Shown here one piece after another: positions 16,698-21,589 of a stretch of 21,589 nucleotides of DNA. Within the stretch, counting starts at the first letter, position 1, and each line of letters begins with the position of its first letter. A program made the translations under genes and the position numbers. Origin of the DNA: Zygnema cylindricum. Its lineage: Eukaryota; Streptophyta; Zygnematophyceae; Zygnematales; Zygnemataceae. Under the pieces are notes generated by a model, which saw only the letters and a program-made list of their open reading frames with translations, had not been told where the DNA came from and ran no database searches. The stretch spans positions 37,746 to 59,334 of the forward strand of contig JBBHKE010001141.1 of the NCBI GenBank assembly GCA_037447655.1, in the 5' to 3' direction.

Positions 16698-17546
16698 AAA
16701 ACCCTTATTAATTTGGTGAGTTTTCCATGGCCTCAATTTGCTCGTCAGGGTGGGTCAAAACCCTTATTAAGTTCGCATCCAATGAGGCTTGGTTGTTAAA
16801 TGTTTTGTCTAAAATTCTTTGTAATATATTTATGTATCATGGTGAATGCCTTTAGATACAGTAACGTAGAATATAATATTGTTACGTAGATGGTAATGTT
16901 GTTAATTCTGCAAAGATCATCGTCATAAATGTAATGGCAGTCTAATTTTTTTCCATTTTGATTTGATTTGTTAATTCCTATGATTAGGGTTATGGTTGAC
17001 TTTGTTTTGTTTAAAGTTGTAAGCATAGCCCATCGAGCTTGTTGATATTAAAGCTTGCGGTTATAAATGACCCAGGAGTCCACAAGACGGTCCCAACATT
17101 TCAGACGAGGATGGGAAATTTTCTGTATTTTTCATTGTTTTATCATCTATGTGTCCACGCTAATGTTGTTCAAATGATCATTTTATTTCCACATTTGGAT
17201 TTCTCCATGTGGAGTGTTATTTGTCACCTAATTGATATATTATTATTTTTGCAAGAAGCATGACAGCCATGGGCTCAACACTGGAACATCATTTTTAGCT
17301 ATCAATAACTTAAGATCATTTGAATATTCTACCATACTTGCTCTAGTGAACTTATAATCTTAAATATGTCCTGTTGTTATAGCGTTATGTTGCAAATTAG
17401 CTTTTACATGAGTACCCTTAAGAGCCTTTTAAATTTCCGATGCTTTTGTGACTAGAATATATGGCATTTGAAGTTCTATAGAAATCATTAATTTTATTAG
17501 ATGGAGTGTCTACTTATTTTTCTTGTCCCAGTTGGCATCAAATTTT
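16698..17546. other. Flanking DNA without a recognisable gene
   Basis: Non-retrotransposon sequence begins here. AAAACCCTTATTAA occurs at 16698-16711 and again at 16757-16770. The short open frames on both strands (for example 16796-17026 minus and 17039-17263 plus) have no motif I recognise and biased AT-rich composition. I take them as chance. Minus-strand stretches near 17300-17540 give short peptide-like runs between stops but no identifiable family. Confidence 0.5.
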
Positions 17547-18310
17547 ACCAGGATTCCATGTACCACATCAAACAACTTCATTTGTCTGAAGTAGGACTTC
17601 ATAAAATCCGCCCAATAGAAGTACTACTCGTCCATCACAAACCGATATCTGTGAAAGGGGACTCGTAACCTGTTATTCTATAAATAACAACAACTGTAAC
17701 TGAAAAAGAAGAAAAAACGACATGAATTGAAAAATAAGAAACAGTCTTTGTTGCCATCACAAAATAAAACAAGCTAGAAGCTGTCACAGAAAACTGGTTT
17801 AACAAGCAACTTCAACGAATAATAAAACATAGAAAAGGCTTTCAATAAACTAAAAAACCTACCATAATATAGGTACAACAATCAAAAACATACATGCCAA
17901 GTTTCACAAGTCTACCGAGGTTCCATGTACCACATCAAACAACTTCATTTGTCTGAAGTAGGACTTCATAAAATCCGCCCAATAAAAGTACTCTCGTCCA
18001 TAAAAAACCGATATCCGTGAAGGGGGACGCGTAAGCTGTTATTCTAACAGTTGGAACTGAAAAAGAAGAAGAAATGACATGAACAGAAGAATAAAAAGCA
18101 GTGTTTGTTGCCATAACGACATGAACTAAAAAATAAGAAGCACTGTTTGTTGCCATCACAAAAATAATACAAGCTAGAAGTTGTCACAGAAAACTAGTTT
18201 AACCAACAACTTCAACAAATAATAAAACGTAGAAACGGATTTTAATAAGCTACAAAATCTACCATAGTGTAGGTAGAACGATCAAAAACATACATGCCAA
18301 GTTTGACAAG
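17547..18310 (+). repeat. Tandem duplication, about 367-bp unit
   Basis: Unit 1 is 17547-17913 and unit 2 is 17914-18310. Both start ACC-GAGG/AGGA-TTCCATGTACCACATC and end CAAAAACATACATGCCAAGTTT. Unit 2 is longer because a segment of roughly 45 bp (GACATGAAC to TTTGTTGCCAT) is doubled inside it. Another short stretch, after TGTTATTCTA, is shorter than in unit 1. No frame is conserved between the units, so it looks non-coding. Confidence 0.92.
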
Positions 18311-18899
18311 ATTTTGCCAACAGATATGAGGTTTATACCTATTCAAAAATGTCAAAAACTTCACAAACAGTTTTTGATACACAAGTATTCCTAACTAAAA
18401 AATTGGCTAAGCCCTACTCCACGATGTAGAGTGATCAAGCCAAAAATAGGATAGGAGAAATTGAACTCAATGTGTCGATAATTTTTTTCTATCGCTAGAT
18501 ATTGATGTAAATTAGTTGCAGGGTAGCGATCAGGTGGAGTTTGAAATCCATGTAAAAGAGAGCGATAAATTTAGAGGAAGAGAGTTGTTTGCAATATAGG
18601 GGATGGGAGTTGGGCCGATGTCATTATGTTACAAAATTAGAATTTTGTGTATAATTTTATATCTCTTATCAATCAAACCTACCTTGATTTTGTTTTGTAT
18701 ATGAGTTAAAACATCATAGTGTGTTGAATATGTGATTTTTACCCGTTTTCCCCAATTTATCATTTCTTCGCTTTTCCCTTTCGATGACTTTTAATTGTTT
18801 GTCTACTCTTTTTTTCACCTTTCTTTCAAACTTTAATTTGTGCAATTATGGATTTAAGTATATCATTTCGAGTTCTATCTTTCCCTATATCTTTTACAT
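18311..18899. other. AT-rich intergenic sequence
   Basis: I see no gene, RNA or element here. There is no open frame of note and no motif beyond general AT richness. Confidence 0.5.
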
Positions 18900-19141
18900 G
18901 CCTCCTTCTCTCTTTGCTTTCCCCACAAAAAATTGAGGTTAGGATATTAAGATTGTTCTTTCGTTATCTCCCCAAAGTCTTGTCTCTTCTACTTTTCATC
19001 CTTTGTGCTACTAATTCTATGCCTCCTTCTCTCTTTGCCTTCCCCCCAAAAAGTTGAGGTTAGGATATTAAAATTGTTCTTTCGTTATCTCCACAAAGTC
19101 TTGTCTCTTCTACTTTTCATCCTTTGTGCTACTAATTTTAT
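18900..19141 (+). repeat. Tandem duplication, 121-bp unit
   Basis: GCCTCCTTCTCTCTTTGC begins at 18900 and again at 19021. The two 121-bp units differ at only a few positions (for example CTTTCCCC/CCTTCCCCCC). The open frames at 18848-19057 and 19005-19223 both cross it and owe their similarity to it. A unit of 121 bp shifts the frame, which argues against a coding role. Confidence 0.93.
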
Positions 19142-20507
19142 GGGCAATGTACACTGGACATTCCGTACAATTCCGCAGTTTTTATGCGTAATAGTTAAAT
19201 TATGCAAAATAGTAAAAACTTAGACGTATTGTATCATTTTGTTGCAGATATCCGGCAAGATGTTTGCCAAATTGATAGAAAGTTGCAGGTTTGAGCTAGA
19301 AATAAATTCGCTAGAAATAAGTTTTGCTACAATTTTTTGCACATAAGGTATAGCGCTTTATTTTTTTGTAAAAACTGGATACAGATTCAAATCGGAAACC
19401 CTAATCTAAAACCTTACTGTTTATCCTAAAGCCACATGTACATGATAAACATATTTTATATAATTGTGTATGTTAGTTTAACCAGCTTTTTAATTTCCAT
19501 GTTCATCTGTCTGTTTGTAATCTAGAAATTTAATACATGATATCATTTTAAGATGTCTTTTTTTTCGGTCTATGTTCCATCCCTTGGTTTTTTTGTGAAG
19601 AACTAAAAATGTGTTTTCTTAATATTGTTGATATGGCAGCCTTTTTCTGTGAAACAGAGAAAATAGTTTTTATCCTTATTTTTAATCAATATCGTGTTCG
19701 TTTTGTTTATGTATTTTTTGTATGTCTTATAACAAGTTAGAACGATATATACAATAACTGCATGTTACTTATAATACACCGTCTACAAAACGTATAATAT
19801 GTGGTTACCACATATAGCGTTTCCAATTTTTGTCAACAATTGAAGTATTCTGTGTCTATTTCTTATGAAACAATGAAAATAATCTTTATTTTTTTATTTT
19901 TTCTTTACCTTTCGAAATGTTTGTTTTTTCAACCTGTCTTTCATACATTGCGTCATTTATAAAAGTGTAACTATTACCATCTCTATGTTTTGTTAAAGCA
20001 AATAACCTTTAATTTATATGTTTATTAGTATCTTTGAAGATTTATTTTCCATGGCTTAATGTTTTGGCGTCATTTCTCTATGTATAGTTAAAAAGTTCGA
20101 TTTTTTAAAACATCAGATAGTCGTTTTTTAATTTTCTGGTATCTTTTTCCCAGTTTGTTGAATGTTTTTTCCTATAACTGATTGTTCTATCTATTTCTAT
20201 GATTCTTCCTATATCTCTTTCTGTTTCTTGTAATACAAAACAAATACCCTTTGCTTTCTATTTTACATCCGTATTGTTGAATATGTCTTCATTTCTAGCG
20301 ACGTATACATATTTTTTTTTCAATCTTTAATCTTTTTTTTTTCAGATTTTTTATTCCCCAACCTTTTCCCATCCATAGTTATATTTAAGAAAATTCCCCA
20401 TTTTCCTCTAACTGTTGTTTCTATATCTGTTTTTTGAAAACATACCAAATAGTATTCTTGAGAGAAAACACCTTGTAGATTCAAATGGATACTCTATTTG
20501 TTGTTAG
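19142..20507. other. AT-rich intergenic sequence with poly-T runs
   Basis: No coding frame or RNA gene is visible. The region is T-rich with many runs of 6-10 T. TTTTGTTGCAG at 19236-19246 resembles a splice acceptor and is followed by about 45 open bases, too little to call an exon. Confidence 0.5.
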
Positions 20508-20619
20508 TACTATACCTCGAGAAAAAAATAGACCAAATAGTCTTCGTGAGAGAAAAATTGTGGTACTATCCCTCGAGAAAAAAACAGACCAAATAGTCTT
20601 CGTGAGAGAAAAATTCTCC
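20508..20619 (+). repeat. Tandem duplication, 56-bp unit, with a third partial copy upstream
   Basis: Unit 1 (20508-20563) starts TACTATACCTCGAGAAAAA and unit 2 (20564-20619) starts TACTATCCCTCGAGAAAAA. Both go on with ACCAAATAGTCTTCGTGAGA. A diverged third copy of the second half, ACCAAATAGTATTCTTGAGA, followed by the same GTAGATTCAAATGG-type sequence, lies at about 20444-20487. Confidence 0.92.
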
Positions 20620-20740
20620 TAGATTCCAATGGAAATTATGTCTCTTGCTGGTACCATCCTTTGAGATCAGTATGAAACCTTCTTTACATCGAAGCCTATG
20701 AGAATGTCAATCCTTAAGAGTATCTTGCGATGGTGGAACA

Positions 20741-21200
20741 GACTTTTGCAACGCTCACAAAAAAATTTCAACTTAAGGTGTGGTTTGTTTTGCGAGATTT
20801 TGGAAAGAAAGAAAGAGGGAAGGGAAGGGAAGAAAAGGGAAGGGAAAGGAAGGAAAGAGGGAAGGAAAAAAACAGCGGACTTTTGCAACTCTCACAAACA
20901 AATTTTGCCGGGATGTGTTGTTTGTTTTGTGAGGTTTTGGAAAGGAAGGAGAGAGGGAGTGAACGAAAGAGGGAATAGAAGGAGAGAGGGAAAGAGGGCA
21001 CAGGCCTTTTGCAACGCTCACAAACAAGTTCCGACTAAAGGTATGGTTTATTTGGCGGCATTTAGGAAAGGAAGGAGAAAAGTGGGAAGGAGAGAGGGAA
21101 AGGAAAAGGTAATTGAAAGGGAGAGAAGAGAAAGAAAGGGAAGGAAGGGAATGGCGTGCAAGAAAAAGGAAAGGGAAGGATTCAGACTTTTATGTCGTAT
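20741..21200 (+). repeat. Three purine-tailed tandem repeats of about 130 bp
   Basis: The motif CTTTTGCAACGCTCACAAA-CAA starts the units at 20741, 20878 and 21004 (spacing 137 and 126). Each goes on with GGTWTGGTTTRTTTKGCG, TTTTGGAAAG and a purine-only tail of GGAAGG/GAGAGG units. A fourth trace may be at 21181. The long open frames here on both strands (20698-21213 plus, and minus-strand Ser/Phe/Pro-rich ones) are by-products of the purine bias. Confidence 0.88.
20817..20844 (+). other. Potential G-quadruplex in the purine tract
   Basis: Five GGG runs occur at 20817-20819, 20822-20824, 20827-20829, 20837-20839 and 20842-20844, with loops of 2, 2, 7 and 2 bases. Any four consecutive runs satisfy the G3-loop(1-7) rule. 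The same purine tract could also form a triplex. Folding is inferred from sequence only. Confidence 0.6.
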
Positions 21201-21269
21201 GAGAAAAAGGTGATCTCTTTCACCTTCATTAATCTCACTTCCCTTATAATCCAACTGTATTCACCTCTC

Positions 21270-21552
21270 AAACTAGATTTTCTCTCTATATCTCTTTATC
21301 TCTCTCTATCTCTATAGTGAGAAATTTTCTCTCTATCTCAATCTACATTAACAACATTAACTCTGACGTTCCTCCCACCAAATTTCGCTCCGTCCCTCCC
21401 TCCCTCCCTCGTGCAAGTGTTTATATTTGGAAATCAGTCAGGTGAACTTGATTATGAGGTTTCCGGCTCAAAGTCAACAAAATCTTTTGCGATGAGAAAT
21501 TTGCTTTTTTCTCTCTTTTCTCTTTCACTCTCTCTCCCTCTCTCCCTCTCTC

Positions 21553-21589
<37 letters not shown>
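21270..21589 (+). repeat. CT-rich region ending in a (CT)n microsatellite
   Basis: From about 21270 the plus strand is dominated by TCTCTATCTCT-type sequence, with a (CCCT)n block at about 21394-21410. It ends in a CT dinucleotide run from about 21555 to 21587 that reaches the window edge. CT-rich tracts are frequent in plant promoters and 5' leaders, so a gene could begin beyond the window, but nothing in the window proves it. Confidence 0.85.

Noticed and set aside
17935-18159. Minus-strand 74-codon frame as a gene
   Set aside because: It spans the doubled segment of the 367-bp duplication, has no motif, and the corresponding frame is not kept in unit 1.
18848-19223. Two overlapping plus-strand frames with similar hydrophobic sequence, as small membrane proteins
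   Set aside because: Their likeness is due to the 121-bp tandem duplication, which shifts frame. No start context or homologue is recognised.
19236-19292. Possible short exon after TTTTGTTGCAG (peptide DIRQDVCQIDRKLQ)
   Set aside because: A single acceptor-like signal and 45 open bases, with no donor partner or neighbouring exon, are not enough.
20698-21213. 171-codon plus-strand frame rich in Lys, Glu, Arg and Gly, and minus-strand Ser/Phe/Pro frames
   Set aside because: They come from polypurine tandem repeats. Frames are open on both strands with extreme composition and no domain.

Overview
The window looks like nuclear DNA of a flowering plant. It is AT-rich and intron-free over the coding remnants. 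It carries protein remnants in the order Gag - protease - integrase - reverse transcriptase - RNase H, which is the order of plant Ty1/copia LTR retrotransposons. I see no intact gene. The species cannot be named from the sequence.

Layout. (1) Positions 1-585: a richer-GC patchwork with two tRNA-like (SINE-type) promoter pairs, a diverged direct repeat and degenerate retrotransposon priming signals. (2) 585-1930, plus strand: copy A, a truncated copia fragment (protease, pre-integrase, integrase) with several frameshifts. (3) 1930-16697, minus strand: a tandem array LTR-internal-LTR-internal-LTR-internal-LTR, read right to left. The LTRs are E (16214-16697), D (12549-13031), C (7314-7799) and B (2146-2610). 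The internal parts are unit D (13032-16213, gag missing), unit C (7800-12548) and unit B (2611-7313). Left of LTR B the start of a further gag (1930-2145) runs into copy A at an inversion-type breakpoint. (4) 16698-21589: non-coding, AT-rich flank with four local tandem duplications (367, 121, 56 and about 130 bp periods), a purine-rich G4-capable tract and a CT microsatellite at the edge.

How the parts relate. Neighbouring units share their LTRs, as expected from recombination between LTRs or internal regions rather than from separate insertions. By eye the outer LTRs (B and E) resemble each other, and the inner LTRs (C and D) resemble each other. Units B and C share inactivating changes (YVDE in place of YxDD in reverse transcriptase, a stop plus a lost Asp in integrase) and a 367-bp identical stretch. 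They also carry, at the same place inside gag, five copies of a 101-bp repeat built around a 16-bp palindrome. This gag-embedded palindromic array is the most unusual structure in the window. None of the copies looks able to move by itself.
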